Positions 11,525 to 20,229 of a stretch of 64,000 bases of DNA are shown here, piece by piece. The notes under the pieces are model-generated. The model saw only the letters and a list, made by a program, of their open reading frames with translations. It was not told the DNA's origin and made no database searches. The position numbers and the translations under genes were made by a program. How positions within the stretch are numbered: position 1 is the first letter of the stretch; every line of letters begins with the position of its first letter. Origin of the DNA: Paracoccus sp. MA (lineage in GTDB: Bacteria; Pseudomonadota; Alphaproteobacteria; Rhodobacterales; Rhodobacteraceae); assembly GCF_020990385.1 (NCBI RefSeq), contig NZ_CP087597.1, positions 1,348,598 to 1,412,597 on the forward strand, written 5' to 3'.

Positions 11525-11839
11525 TCAGCCCTTGCCCGAGAGGCGCCGCACATTGGCGCGGGTGCGCCGGCGATAGGGCCGCAGCGCCGCCGCCATGACC
11601 CGGTCGGCGCGCTCGCCGCGCCCCGCCGCACGCAAGGCGGCATGCAGCGCCTCGGTGGCGGCATCGGCCTTCTCGACCACCATGCGCCGCGGCTCGGCCG
11701 CATCCTGGCGCACCAGGCCCAGCAGACCCGCGGTGCGCCATGCGATGACCATATGCGATTCCCAGGCCATGCGCGCCATCTGCTGCCACAGCAGCAGCGG
11801 CGCCTGCATGGCCGAATAATTCATCATTCCGAAACCCAT
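11525..11839 (-). CDS. Conserved small protein of unknown function
   Basis: 104-residue protein, rich in Met, Ala and Arg. It begins [11 protein letters not shown], has a central aliphatic helix ([13 protein letters not shown]) and a basic end ([18 protein letters not shown]). The pattern of alternating helices recalls small phasin-like or granule-associated proteins and Rhodobacteraceae proteins sometimes labelled antifreeze-like, but I cannot assign a family. The start chosen avoids 21 Arg-rich residues of the longer frame. It converges on gap and diverges from pyrC. Confidence 0.55.
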   Translation of the reverse strand: MGFGMMNYSAMQAPLLLWQQMARMAWESHMVIAWRTAGLLGLVRQDAAEPRRMVVEKADAATEALHAALRAAGRGERADRVMAAALRPYRRRTRANVRRLSGKG

Positions 11840-11967
11840 CCCGAATTCCCTTCGCACGACCGCTAGGCGGGACAGGCTGCGCCCCCGGCGGCGAAATGCC
11901 AAGAGCCACTTTGGGATTGCCCTTTGCCCTATGGCCTTGTTGCCGCACCCGGTATAGAGGGAAAATC

Positions 11968-13011
11968 ATGATCCGATCCGTAACGCTCCGACGCCCCGAC
12001 GACTGGCACCTGCATCTGCGCGACGGCGCCATGCTGCAGGCAGTGGCTTCATTTTCCGGCCATTTCGGCCGGGCGATCATCATGCCGAACCTGGTGCCGC
12101 CGGTGGTGACCGGCGCGCAGGCCGCGGCCTATCGCGACCGGATCCGCGCCGCCCTGGGCCCGGAAATGACGTTGCGTCCCTTGATGACGCTCTACCTCAC
12201 CGAAACCACCGATCCGGCCGATGTTCTGGCCGCCCATGCCGAGGGAATCATCTCGGCGGTCAAGCTCTACCCGGCCGGCGCGACCACCAATTCGGCCTCG
12301 GGCGTGCGCGATTTCGACAAGGTGCGCGGCGTGCTGGAGGCCATGGCCCAGGCCGGCATCCCGCTCTGCTTCCATGGCGAGGTCACCGATCCGGCGGTGG
12401 ACATCTTCGACCGCGAGGCCGTTTTCATCGACCGGGTGCTGGACCCGATCCGCCGCGCCACCCCCGGCCTGCGCGTGGTGATGGAACATATCACCACCTC
12501 GGACGGCGTGGATTATGTCGCCGCCAACGAGGATATCGGCGCGACCATCACCACCCACCACCTGGTCATCAACCGCAACCACATCCTGGCGGGCGGCATC
12601 CGCCCGCATTACTACTGCCTGCCGGTCGCCAAGCGCGAGACGCACCGGCTGGCGCTGCGCCGCGCCGCGACCTCGGGCGATGCGCGCTTCTTCCTCGGCA
12701 CCGACTCGGCGCCGCACCCGGACCGCGCCAAGGAATCGGCCTGCGGCTGCGCCGGCTGCTTCACCGCACCGAACACCATGTCGATCCTGGCGCAGGTCTT
12801 CGAGGAGGAGGATGCGCTCGACCGGCTGGAAGGCTTCACCTCGCTGCATGGCGCCGGTTTCTACCGCATGGAACCCAACGAGGACCGCATCCGGCTGGTC
12901 CGGCGCGACACGCCCGCCGCCTATCCGACTCATATCCCCGCCGGCGACGAGACCGTCACCGTGTTCGACCCCGGCTTCCCGCTCTACTGGCACCTCGAGG
13001 ATCCCGCATGA
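11968..13011 (+). CDS. pyrC: Dihydroorotase
   Basis: 347-residue type II dihydroorotase, which cyclises carbamoyl-aspartate in pyrimidine synthesis. The metal-binding HLHLRDG is at residues 14-20, the lysine that becomes carboxylated is K99 in [13 protein letters not shown], and further His ligands lie in CFHGEVTD and EHITT; the catalytic Asp is in LGTDSAPH. It overlaps pyrE by four bases (ATGA), so the two consecutive pathway genes are translationally coupled. Confidence 0.97.
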   Translation: MIRSVTLRRPDDWHLHLRDGAMLQAVASFSGHFGRAIIMPNLVPPVVTGAQAAAYRDRIRAALGPEMTLRPLMTLYLTETTDPADVLAAHAEGIISAVKLYPAGATTNSASGVRDFDKVRGVLEAMAQAGIPLCFHGEVTDPAVDIFDREAVFIDRVLDPIRRATPGLRVVMEHITTSDGVDYVAANEDIGATITTHHLVINRNHILAGGIRPHYYCLPVAKRETHRLALRRAATSGDARFFLGTDSAPHPDRAKESACGCAGCFTAPNTMSILAQVFEEEDALDRLEGFTSLHGAGFYRMEPNEDRIRLVRRDTPAAYPTHIPAGDETVTVFDPGFPLYWHLEDPA

Positions 13012-13679
13012 CCCTGCCCTTTCCCCCGCATGAGGAAATCGCCCGGCTGACCGCCCGCATGCTGCTGGAGATCAAGGCGGTGCATTTCAACGCGGCCGAG
13101 CCCTTCACCTATGCCTCGGGGCTGAAGGGACCGACCTATATCGACTGCCGCAAGCTGATCAGCTTCCCGCGCATCCGCTCGACACTGATGGACTTCCTGG
13201 CGGCGACGGTCCTGCGCGAGGCGGGCTTCGCCGCCTTCGACAATGTCGCCGGCGGCGAAACGGCGGGCATCCCCTTTGCCGCCTGGGTGGCCGAGCGGCT
13301 GGAACTGCCGATGACCTATGTGCGCAAGAAGCCCAAGGGCTACGGCCGCAATGCCCGCATCGAGGGCGCCATGACCGAGGGCCAGCGCGTGCTGCTGGTC
13401 GAGGACCTGACCACCGACGGCGGCTCGAAGCTGAGCTTCGTCGACGCGATCCGCGAGACCGGCGCCACCTGCGGCCATACGGCGGTGATCTTCTATTACG
13501 GCATCTTCCCGGACACCACGCAGCGCCTGGCCGACCATGGCGTCAGGCTGCATTATCTCTGCACCTGGTGGGACGTTCTGGCCGAGGCCAAGGCGCAGGG
13601 CTTCTATGACGAGGCGACGCTCTCCGAGGTCGAGAGCTTCCTGACCGATCCGCGCGCCTGGCAGGCCGCGCATCCCTGA
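13008..13679 (+). CDS. pyrE: Orotate phosphoribosyltransferase
   Basis: 223-residue enzyme that joins orotate to PRPP to give OMP. The PRPP-binding motif [13 protein letters not shown] spans residues 128-140, and the flexible-loop segment [15 protein letters not shown] lies before it. Length is typical for the alphaproteobacterial form. Start overlaps the pyrC stop. Forty-six bases after its stop begins a long perfect hairpin of a dispersed repeat family. Confidence 0.97.
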   Translation: MTLPFPPHEEIARLTARMLLEIKAVHFNAAEPFTYASGLKGPTYIDCRKLISFPRIRSTLMDFLAATVLREAGFAAFDNVAGGETAGIPFAAWVAERLELPMTYVRKKPKGYGRNARIEGAMTEGQRVLLVEDLTTDGGSKLSFVDAIRETGATCGHTAVIFYYGIFPDTTQRLADHGVRLHYLCTWWDVLAEAKAQGFYDEATLSEVESFLTDPRAWQAAHP

Positions 13680-13723
13680 CTTGGCCCCAGCCTGCGGGCA
13701 CGGTGCCTGGCAGCACGGTGGCA

Positions 13724-13792
13724 ATGGGTATTTGAGCAACAGAGAAGACCGGGGCGCCGCGCGCTGGTCTTCTCTGTTGCTCAAATACCCAT
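13724..13792. repeat. Dispersed 3'-end palindrome, copy 1 (perfect)
   Basis: Two perfectly complementary 27-base arms (13724-13750 and 13766-13792) flank a 15-base GC-rich loop. Each arm carries the core GGGTATTT then AACAGAGAAG. There is no T-run, so it is not a classical terminator. The same core recurs at 25401, 44408 (minus), 50619, 56042 and 62207, always shortly after a stop codon. A role in transcript ends or stability is inferred. Confidence 0.85.
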
Positions 13793-13835
13793 GCCGCCCT
13801 CGCCACCCGCGCAAGGGCGGCAATCTGCCCACAGC

Positions 13836-13883
13836 TTATCCACAGCATATCCCGATGGACCCCGGAGCGCATAAGGTGGATAA
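13836..13883. promoter_or_regulatory. Two inverted DnaA boxes upstream of dnaB
   Basis: TTATCCACA at 13836-13844 is a perfect consensus DnaA box on the plus strand. GGTGGATAA at 13875-13883 reads TTATCCACC on the minus strand, one base from consensus. They lie 76 and 37 bases before the dnaB start with centres 39 bp apart. DnaA binding here would link helicase expression to initiator level; that role is inference. Confidence 0.6.
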
Positions 13884-13919
13884 CGACCCCCAGCCGAGTC
13901 GAAGGTCGGAGACCATGGG

Positions 13920-15419
13920 ATGAGCGAGTTGCGCGCCGTCGAAGTCAGGAAACCCGGCGAGATCGCCGAGGCCGCCGCCGAACAGGCGGTGCCCTTTTCG
14001 ATCGAGGCCGAGCAGCAGCTGCTGGGCGCGCTTCTGACCAATAACGAGGTCTATGACCACGTCTCGCGCATCATCAAGGCCGGGCATTTCTACGACCCGG
14101 TCCACCGCCGCATCTACGAGATCTGCGCCGAGCGCATCGCCCGGAACGCGCTGGCCAGCCCGGTGACGATCAAGGCCTTCATGGAGCATGACGCGGGGCT
14201 CAAGGAACTGGGCGGACCGGCCTATCTGGCGCGTCTGGCCGGGGCGGCGATCTCCTCCCATGCCGCGCGCGACTATGCGCAGATGATCCGAGAATTCGCC
14301 CTGCGGCGCGAGCTGATCGGGCTGGGGCAGGACATCGCCGCCCGCGCCTCGACCGTCTCGGTCAGCGATTCCGCCGAGGAGCAGATCAAGGAGGCCGAGC
14401 AGGTCCTCTACAAGCTCGGCGAGCAGGGCGTGGCCGAGCGGGGTTTCCAGAGCTTCCTTGCCGCGGTCACCGGCGCGCTGAATGCCGCCAATGCCGCCTT
14501 CAGCCGGGGCGGCGGGCTGTCGGGCATCTCGACCGGGCTGGTGGATCTGGACGGCAAGATGGGCGGGCTGAACCGCTCGGACCTGATCATCCTGGCCGGG
14601 CGGCCTTCGATGGGCAAGACCTCGCTGGCGACGAACATCGCCTTCAACGTCGCCAGGGAGCACAAGCTGGGCGAGCTGCCCGACGGCACGCATGGCACGG
14701 TGGCGGGCGGCGTCGTCGGCTTCTTCAGCCTGGAGATGTCGGCCGAGCAGCTGGCAGCGCGCATCCTCTCCGAGGCGGCCGAGGTGCCCAGCGAGGCGAT
14801 CCGCCGCGGCGACATGACCGAGGACGAGTTCCGCCGTTTCGTGAAGGCCGCGCACGACCTGCAGAACTGCCCGCTTTACATAGACGACACGCCGGCGCTG
14901 CCGATCAACCAGCTGGCCGCGCGGGCCCGCAAGCTCAAGCGCACCATGGGGCTGGACCTGCTGATCGTGGACTATCTGCAGCTGCTGCGCGCCGCCTCGG
15001 CCAAGGACAGCCGCGTCAACGAGGTCAGCGAGATCACCCAGGGTCTCAAGGCCGTCGCCAAGGAGCTGGACATCCCCGTCATCGCGCTCTCGCAGCTGTC
15101 GCGCCAGGTCGAGGCGCGCGAGGACAAGCGCCCGCAGCTGTCCGACCTGCGCGAATCCGGCTCGATCGAGCAGGACGCCGATATCGTCATGTTCGTCTTC
15201 CGCGAGGAATATTACCGCGAGCGCGAAAAGCCCGCCGACCACGACCTGGACAAGATGGCGGCCTGGCAGCAGGTCATGGAGGCCTGCCACGGCAAGGCCG
15301 AGGTCATCATCGGCAAGCAGCGCCACGGCCCCATCGGCACCGTCGAGCTGTCCTTCGAGGGCCGCTTCACCCGCTTCGGCAACCTGGAGAAGCATCGCAG
15401 CTGGGACCGTTCTGAATGA
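13920..15419 (+). CDS. dnaB: Replicative DNA helicase
   Basis: 499-residue hexameric fork helicase. The N-terminal primase-contacting domain starts with PFSIEAEQQLLGALL (about 23-37), then a linker, then the RecA-like motor with Walker A GRPSMGKTS (K233) and Walker B LLIVDYLQLL. The DnaB-type arginine finger and SQLSRQVEAREDKRP segment are present, with no intein. ATG at 13920 follows GGAGACCATGG. Two DnaA boxes lie upstream. The stop overlaps the next start (ATGA). Confidence 0.97.
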   Translation: MSELRAVEVRKPGEIAEAAAEQAVPFSIEAEQQLLGALLTNNEVYDHVSRIIKAGHFYDPVHRRIYEICAERIARNALASPVTIKAFMEHDAGLKELGGPAYLARLAGAAISSHAARDYAQMIREFALRRELIGLGQDIAARASTVSVSDSAEEQIKEAEQVLYKLGEQGVAERGFQSFLAAVTGALNAANAAFSRGGGLSGISTGLVDLDGKMGGLNRSDLIILAGRPSMGKTSLATNIAFNVAREHKLGELPDGTHGTVAGGVVGFFSLEMSAEQLAARILSEAAEVPSEAIRRGDMTEDEFRRFVKAAHDLQNCPLYIDDTPALPINQLAARARKLKRTMGLDLLIVDYLQLLRAASAKDSRVNEVSEITQGLKAVAKELDIPVIALSQLSRQVEAREDKRPQLSDLRESGSIEQDADIVMFVFREEYYREREKPADHDLDKMAAWQQVMEACHGKAEVIIGKQRHGPIGTVELSFEGRFTRFGNLEKHRSWDRSE

Positions 15420-15778
15420 ACCTGCCGGTGCCTGCGGTCACCATCGGCCTGCTGATCCTGTCGAACCTGTTCATGACCGTCGCCTGGTATGGGCACCTGA
15501 AGTTCAAGGCCGCGCCGCTGCTGCTGGTGATCCTGGTCAGCTGGGGCATCGCCTTCTTCGAATATGTGCTGCAGGTGCCGGCGAACCGCAGCGGCTACGG
15601 CCATTTCAGCGCCGCGCAGCTCAAGACCATCCAGGAGGTGATCAGCCTGTCGATCTTCGTGCTGTTCTCGTGGCTCTGGCTGGGCGAGCGGCTGACCTGG
15701 AACATCGGCCTGGGCTTCGGCTTCATCTGCTTCGGCGCCTTCCTGATCTTTCACAGGTTCGGCGCAGCCCCGAATTGA
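15416..15778 (+). CDS. DUF486 (DMT-like) small membrane protein
   Basis: 120-residue protein with four membrane helices, starting near 9-25, 36-53, about 78-94 and 97-114. The segments WYGHLKF, SWGIAFFEYVLQVPANR and QLKTIQEVISLSIFVLFS are those I know from the DUF486 family, distantly related to half-length drug/metabolite transporters. No function is established. It is translationally coupled to dnaB by ATGA overlap, which is probably chance packing rather than a functional link. Confidence 0.8.
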   Translation: MNLPVPAVTIGLLILSNLFMTVAWYGHLKFKAAPLLLVILVSWGIAFFEYVLQVPANRSGYGHFSAAQLKTIQEVISLSIFVLFSWLWLGERLTWNIGLGFGFICFGAFLIFHRFGAAPN

Positions 15779-15841
15779 GGCGAAACAGCGCCGCGTAAAC
15801 AGGCGGTTGCCTTTGTCCGCCGCTCGGGCAATCTATGCGCC

Positions 15842-17047
15842 ATGACCGCCCTTCCCCCCGCCCCGCGCCGGCCCAGCCTGATCACCCTCGTCTCGATTTC
15901 GGCCACGGGCGCGCTGTCGATGAACATCTTCCTGCCCTCGCTGCCGGCGATGGCGCGGGATTTCGGCGTCGAATACGGCTTCATGCAGCTGTCGGTCTCG
16001 GCCTTCCTGGCGGTCAGCGCGGTGCTGCAGCTGCTTTGCGGCCCGATCAGCGACCGTTTCGGGCGCCGGCCGGTGGTGCTGGGCTCCTTCGCGATCTTCC
16101 TGCTGGCAACGCTGGGCACGCTGCTGGCGCCCAGTGCCGGCTGGTTCATGCTGTTCCGGCTGGTCCAGGCGGTGGTGACGACCGGCTTCGTCATCAGCCG
16201 CGCCGTGGTGCGCGACATCGTCCCGGCCGAGCAGGCGGCCAGCATGATCGGCTATGTCACCATGGGCATGTCGCTGGTGCCGATGATCGCCCCGACCCTG
16301 GGCGGCGTGCTGGACGAGACGCTGGGCTGGCAGGCCAGCTTCATCGCCATGGGCATCGCCGGGCTTGGCGTCATGGCGCTTTGCGCCTGGGACCTGACCG
16401 AGACGGCGCGCGGCGGCGGCGTGCCGCTGCGCCAGCAGGTCGCGACCTATCCGGTGCTGGCCCGTTCGCAGCGGTTCTGGGGCTACGCGCTGGCGGCGAC
16501 GCTGAGCGCGGGCTCGTTCTATGCCTATCTGGGCGGCGCGCCCTTCGTGGGGCAGGTCGTGCTGCACCTGACGCCGGCCGAGGTCGGCTACTGGTTCGCG
16601 GGCCCCTCGATCGGCTATGCGCTGGGGAACTTCATTTCGGCCCGGTTCTCGACGCGGATCGGCATGAACCGGATGATCCTCGTCGGCGCGCTGATCTGCT
16701 CGGGTTTCCTTCTGGCGGCGCTGCTGGTGGATCTGGCCGGCGGGCTGACGCCGCTGGTGTTCTTCGGCGCGGTCGGCTTCATGGGGCTGGGGAACGGCAT
16801 GCTGCTGCCCAATGCCAATGCCGGCATGATGAGCGTGCGGCCCGAACTGGCCGGCACCGCCAGCGGCCTGGGCGGAGCCATGGCGGTCGCGGGCGGGGCC
16901 GGGCTGGCGGCGCTGGCCGGCGCGCTGCTGCATGACGATTCCGGCGCCGGGCCGCTGCTGGTGATCATGACCGGCTCGGCCATCGCCTCGATCCTGTTCA
17001 TCCTTTGGGTGATGATCCGCGAAAGGCAGGTCATCGCCCGCGGCTGA
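15842..17047 (+). CDS. Bcr/CflA-type multidrug efflux protein
   Basis: 401-residue major facilitator superfamily protein with twelve predicted membrane helices. The motif between helices 2 and 3 (GPISDRFGRRPVVLGS) is the MFS signature A, and the N-terminal FLPSLPAMARDF is typical of the Bcr/CflA group that exports drugs such as bicyclomycin or sulphonamides by proton antiport. ATG follows 63 bases after the previous stop. The gene after it is a regulator of acyl-CoA metabolism, so the neighbourhood gives no hint to its substrate. Confidence 0.85.
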   Translation: MTALPPAPRRPSLITLVSISATGALSMNIFLPSLPAMARDFGVEYGFMQLSVSAFLAVSAVLQLLCGPISDRFGRRPVVLGSFAIFLLATLGTLLAPSAGWFMLFRLVQAVVTTGFVISRAVVRDIVPAEQAASMIGYVTMGMSLVPMIAPTLGGVLDETLGWQASFIAMGIAGLGVMALCAWDLTETARGGGVPLRQQVATYPVLARSQRFWGYALAATLSAGSFYAYLGGAPFVGQVVLHLTPAEVGYWFAGPSIGYALGNFISARFSTRIGMNRMILVGALICSGFLLAALLVDLAGGLTPLVFFGAVGFMGLGNGMLLPNANAGMMSVRPELAGTASGLGGAMAVAGGAGLAALAGALLHDDSGAGPLLVIMTGSAIASILFILWVMIRERQVIARG

Positions 17048-17063
17048 CCCCTTGCGGCGGCGC

Positions 17064-17094
17064 CTTTGCAAAGCGTATTCCTGTCTTTGCAAAG
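17064..17094. promoter_or_regulatory. Paired TTTGCAAA boxes upstream of the PccR-type gene
   Basis: CTTTGCAAAG occurs twice, at 17064-17073 and 17085-17094, with centres 21 bp apart, about two helix turns. TTTGCAAA is, to my knowledge, the motif bound by the Rhodobacter PccR regulator. Here it lies 13-43 bases before the start of a PccR-type gene, so autoregulation is likely (inference). Confidence 0.7.
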
Positions 17095-17106
17095 CCAGGA
17101 GGTCAG

Positions 17107-18501
17107 ATGGCCACCCAGAAGATCTATGCCGGGGTCGCCCTGCGCGAGACCCGCGCCCGCGCCGGGCTGACCCAGCGCGCCTTCGCCGACCGGCTGGGGG
17201 TCTCGCTGCCCTATCTCTCGCAGATGGAGAACAACCACCGGCCGGTCTCGGCCGGGGTGCTGCTGCGGCTCGCCTCGGAGTTTTCGGTCGATCTGGGCGC
17301 CATGGCGGTGGGCGATGCCGAACGCATGGTGATGGACATGGCCGAGGCGCTGGCGGACCCGCTGTTCGACGCCACACCGCCCCGCGCCGATCTGCGGCTG
17401 GCGGCGACCAATGCGCCGGCGCTGGCCCGCGCCTTCCTGGATCTTTATCGGGCCCATCGCCAGGGACAGGAACGGCTGGCGGCGCTGGACGAGGCACTTG
17501 GCGCCGGCGCCCAGAACGCCACGCCCTCGCCCTGGGAAGAGGTGCGCGACTTCTTCCATTACTGCGACAACTATATCGACGCCGTGGACCGCGCCGCCGA
17601 GCATTTCGCCCGCTCGCGCCCCGACCAGCGCCCGCTGGAGCGCGCCATCGCCGCGCTGGCCGAACGCGGCATCGAGGTCACCCTTGCCGAGCTGGGCAGC
17701 GGCGCCGTCTATCTGCGCGAGGGCAAGCGCATCACCCTGAACGCCGCCGCCGAGCCCGCGACGCAGGCCTTCCAGCTGTTGCACCTGTTCGCGCTTGAGA
17801 CCCGGGCCGACCTGCTGGAGGCGACGCTGGAACTGGCCCGGTTCCGCAGCGCCTCGGCCCGCGACATCGCTCGGCTGGGGCTGGCCAACTATTTCGCCGG
17901 CGCCGCGATGATGCCCTATGCCCGCTTCCTGCAAACCGCGCGGGCCGAGCGGCACGACCTGGAGCGGCTGGCGCATCTGTTCGGCGCCTCGCTGGAACAG
18001 GTGGCGCATCGGCTTTCGACCATGCAGCGCGGCGGGGACCGGGGGGTGCCGTTCTTTTTCGTGCGCGTCGACCAGGCCGGCACCATCACCAAGCGCCATT
18101 CCGCCACCCGGATGCAATTCGCCCGGTTCGGCGGTGCCTGCCCGCTGTGGAACGTGCATCAGGCCTTCGAGACGCCGGGCCGCTTCCTGCGCCAGCTGGC
18201 CGAGACCCCGGACGGCAAGCGATACCTGCTGCTGGCGCGCGACGTGTCGAAGCCCGGGGGCGCCTTCGGCGCGCCGGTACGGCGCTTCGCCATCGGGCTG
18301 GGCTGCGAGATCAGCCATGCCCGCGACATGGTCTATGCCGACGGGCTGGACCTCGGCAATCCGCAACTGTTCGAGCCGATCGGCGTGTCCTGCCGGATCT
18401 GCCCGCGGCCGAACTGCCATCAACGCTCGGTGCCGCCGGTGGACCGGCATATCCGCATCCCGCCGGACCGGCCAGGGCCGCTGCCCTACGAGATCGCCTG
18501 A
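17107..18501 (+). CDS. XRE-type short-chain acyl-CoA responsive regulator (PccR/ScfR family)
   Basis: 464-residue regulator. Residues 6-60 form a Cro/CI-type helix-turn-helix (ALRETRARAGLTQRAFADRLGVSLPYLSQME); the middle carries the zinc-peptidase-like domain of IrrE/DUF955 relatives, and the end a DUF2083 domain with a Cys-rich motif (C429, C432, C437, H438 in CRICPRPNCH). This architecture is that of PccR in Rhodobacter sphaeroides, which activates propionyl-CoA carboxylase genes, and of RamB. ATG at 17107 follows AGGAGG; the longer frame would run over the TTTGCAAA boxes. It probably senses propionyl- or other short acyl-CoA; mmsA in this window has a similar box. Confidence 0.85.
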   Translation: MATQKIYAGVALRETRARAGLTQRAFADRLGVSLPYLSQMENNHRPVSAGVLLRLASEFSVDLGAMAVGDAERMVMDMAEALADPLFDATPPRADLRLAATNAPALARAFLDLYRAHRQGQERLAALDEALGAGAQNATPSPWEEVRDFFHYCDNYIDAVDRAAEHFARSRPDQRPLERAIAALAERGIEVTLAELGSGAVYLREGKRITLNAAAEPATQAFQLLHLFALETRADLLEATLELARFRSASARDIARLGLANYFAGAAMMPYARFLQTARAERHDLERLAHLFGASLEQVAHRLSTMQRGGDRGVPFFFVRVDQAGTITKRHSATRMQFARFGGACPLWNVHQAFETPGRFLRQLAETPDGKRYLLLARDVSKPGGAFGAPVRRFAIGLGCEISHARDMVYADGLDLGNPQLFEPIGVSCRICPRPNCHQRSVPPVDRHIRIPPDRPGPLPYEIA

Positions 18502-18849
18502 AGCGGCGGCAAACGCGCAGGCCCGCATCCGGTTCCCCTGTCCGCGGTCCCGGCGCCGCCCAGCCCACGCCCGACCCGGGCGAACCTTTGCCGATCCCGG
18601 CGGTTCTGCCCATTTGCCAGGCAGCGGATTCGCGCGGAACCCGCAAGCCACAGCACGGCGGGCCGGCAAAGATCCGGCGCAACTAAGGGAAATGAATCAG
18701 ACCTGCTTTTAGGCGCTTATCCCCCGAAGCTCGAATATCAATTCCAGGTTGCGGGGTAATCGCCGCTCTCCCCCGGCGAATATCCACCCGCCGCGCGCCA
18801 GGGCATCGGCGTCAATCCGCCCAAGATCCGTGCAGACGGCCCAGTGCTG
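18502..18849. other. Intergenic stretch without a recognised gene
   Basis: No supported gene between the PccR-type gene and the M23 peptidase gene. The only structure I see is a short hairpin, TCGCCG (18760-18765) against CGGCGA (18774-18779). Frames through the stretch are Arg/Pro-rich and typical of GC-rich noncoding DNA. Confidence 0.5.
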
Positions 18850-18878
18850 TTGCGCTTTGGGCACAGGTCGGATTTATC
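18850..18878 (+). promoter_or_regulatory. Candidate promoter of the M23-bactofilin pair
   Basis: TTGCGC (18850-18855) and TTTATC (18873-18878) are 17 bases apart and would start RNA near 18885. This places the promoter downstream of the earliest possible GTG (18844) and favours the TTG at 18943 as start of the peptidase gene. Match to consensus is only moderate. Confidence 0.35.
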
Positions 18879-18942
18879 CGTGCGCAGCGTCACGACCGCC
18901 CCTGCTTGGCCGGTCCGGCGAAAACAACATGGACCCGGGACA

Positions 18943-20229
18943 TTGCGCATCACCCATAGCCTGAATTCGGTGCTTGAGCGCTGGCTGCCAGAACAGCGCC
19001 TCTTCCTGAAATCGGACAAGACCACCCGCTTCCTGCGGCTGCGTCCGATGACCCAGCTGATCGCACTTGGCGGCACGGCGCTGGTCTTCGGCTGGTCGAT
19101 CATCGCCAGCTCGATCCTGGTCATCGACGCGATCAGCGCCGGGTCGTCCCGCGACGAGGCGCTGCGTTCCCAAAGCGCCTTCGAGGCCCGGCTGACCGAT
19201 CTTTCGGCCGAACGCGACAGCCGCGCCGCCGAGGCGGTGGCCGCGCAGAACCGCTTTGCCGTGGCGCTGGACCAGGTATCGCGCATGCAGTCGCTGCTGC
19301 TGGAATCCGAGGCGCGCCGGCGCGAACTGGAAACCGGGCTGGGCGCGGTGCAGGCCAGCCTGCAAGAGGTGGTCAAGGCCCGGCACCAAGCCGAGGCTAG
19401 CGACGAGGACGGCGCGGCCGCCCCCGCCCGCACCGCCGAGCTGCAGGCCGCGCTGGACATCCTGGCGGGCGAGCTGAAGCAGGCCGCCAGCGCCCGCAGC
19501 GAGGCCGTGCAGCAGGCCGAGGACGCCCGCCGCCTGGCCGAGGCCGTCACGCTGGAGCGCGATCAGATCGTCGCCCGCAACGACGAGATCCTGACCCAGC
19601 TGGAGGATGCCGTTTCCGTCTCGGTCAAGCCGCTGGACGACATGTTCCGCAGCGTCGGCATGAACCCGGACGAGATCCTCAAGACCGTGCGCCGCGGCTA
19701 TTCCGGCCAGGGCGGCCCGCTGAACCCGGTGGGCTATTCCTCGAGCGGCAATGCCGAGATCACCCAGGGCGAGGCCAAGGCCAACGAGATCCTGATCACC
19801 CTGGACCAGATGAACAGCTATCGCATCGCGGTAGAGAAGATGCCGCTGGCCATGCCGGTGCAGGCCGCCTTCCGCTACACCTCGCCCTTCGGCCGGCGCT
19901 GGGGCCGGATGCACGAGGGCATCGACATGGCGGCGCCGGTCGGCACGCCGGTCTATGCCACCGGCGAAGGCACGGTGGTCTTTGCCGGCTGGCAGCGCGG
20001 CTATGGCAACCTGATCAAGATCCAGCACGAGCTGGGCACCGAGACCCGCTATGGCCACCTGTCCAAGATTCGCGTGAAGGTGGGCCAAAAGGTGTCGCGC
20101 GGCAGCCAGATCGGTGATATGGGCAATACCGGCAGATCGACCGGCTCACATCTTCACTATGAAGTCCGCGTGAACGGCCGAGCCGTGAACCCCATGAGCT
20201 TCATCAAGGCAGCCCAGAATGTTTTCTAA
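18943..20229 (+). CDS. M23-family murein endopeptidase with coiled coil
   Basis: About 428 residues if the TTG at 18943 is used; the true start is uncertain because no in-frame ATG precedes the first conserved segment (LERWLPEQRLFLKSD). One membrane helix near residues 45-65 (LIALGGTALVFGWSIIASSILVI) anchors the protein, followed by a long coiled coil (about 75-215) and a LytM-type peptidase domain with zinc ligands H324 and D328 (HEGIDMAAP) and H405 (SHLHYE, with H403 catalytic). All are present, so it should cleave peptidoglycan cross-links. It overlaps a bactofilin gene by 11 bases, a pairing common for cell-shape control. Confidence 0.85.
   Translation: MRITHSLNSVLERWLPEQRLFLKSDKTTRFLRLRPMTQLIALGGTALVFGWSIIASSILVIDAISAGSSRDEALRSQSAFEARLTDLSAERDSRAAEAVAAQNRFAVALDQVSRMQSLLLESEARRRELETGLGAVQASLQEVVKARHQAEASDEDGAAAPARTAELQAALDILAGELKQAASARSEAVQQAEDARRLAEAVTLERDQIVARNDEILTQLEDAVSVSVKPLDDMFRSVGMNPDEILKTVRRGYSGQGGPLNPVGYSSSGNAEITQGEAKANEILITLDQMNSYRIAVEKMPLAMPVQAAFRYTSPFGRRWGRMHEGIDMAAPVGTPVYATGEGTVVFAGWQRGYGNLIKIQHELGTETRYGHLSKIRVKVGQKVSRGSQIGDMGNTGRSTGSHLHYEVRVNGRAVNPMSFIKAAQNVF

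Noticed and set aside
13724..13792. Reading the perfect palindrome after pyrE as an ordinary Rho-independent terminator
   Set aside because: No U-tract follows either arm, and the same sequence recurs with single arms, so it is better treated as a repeat family of unknown function.
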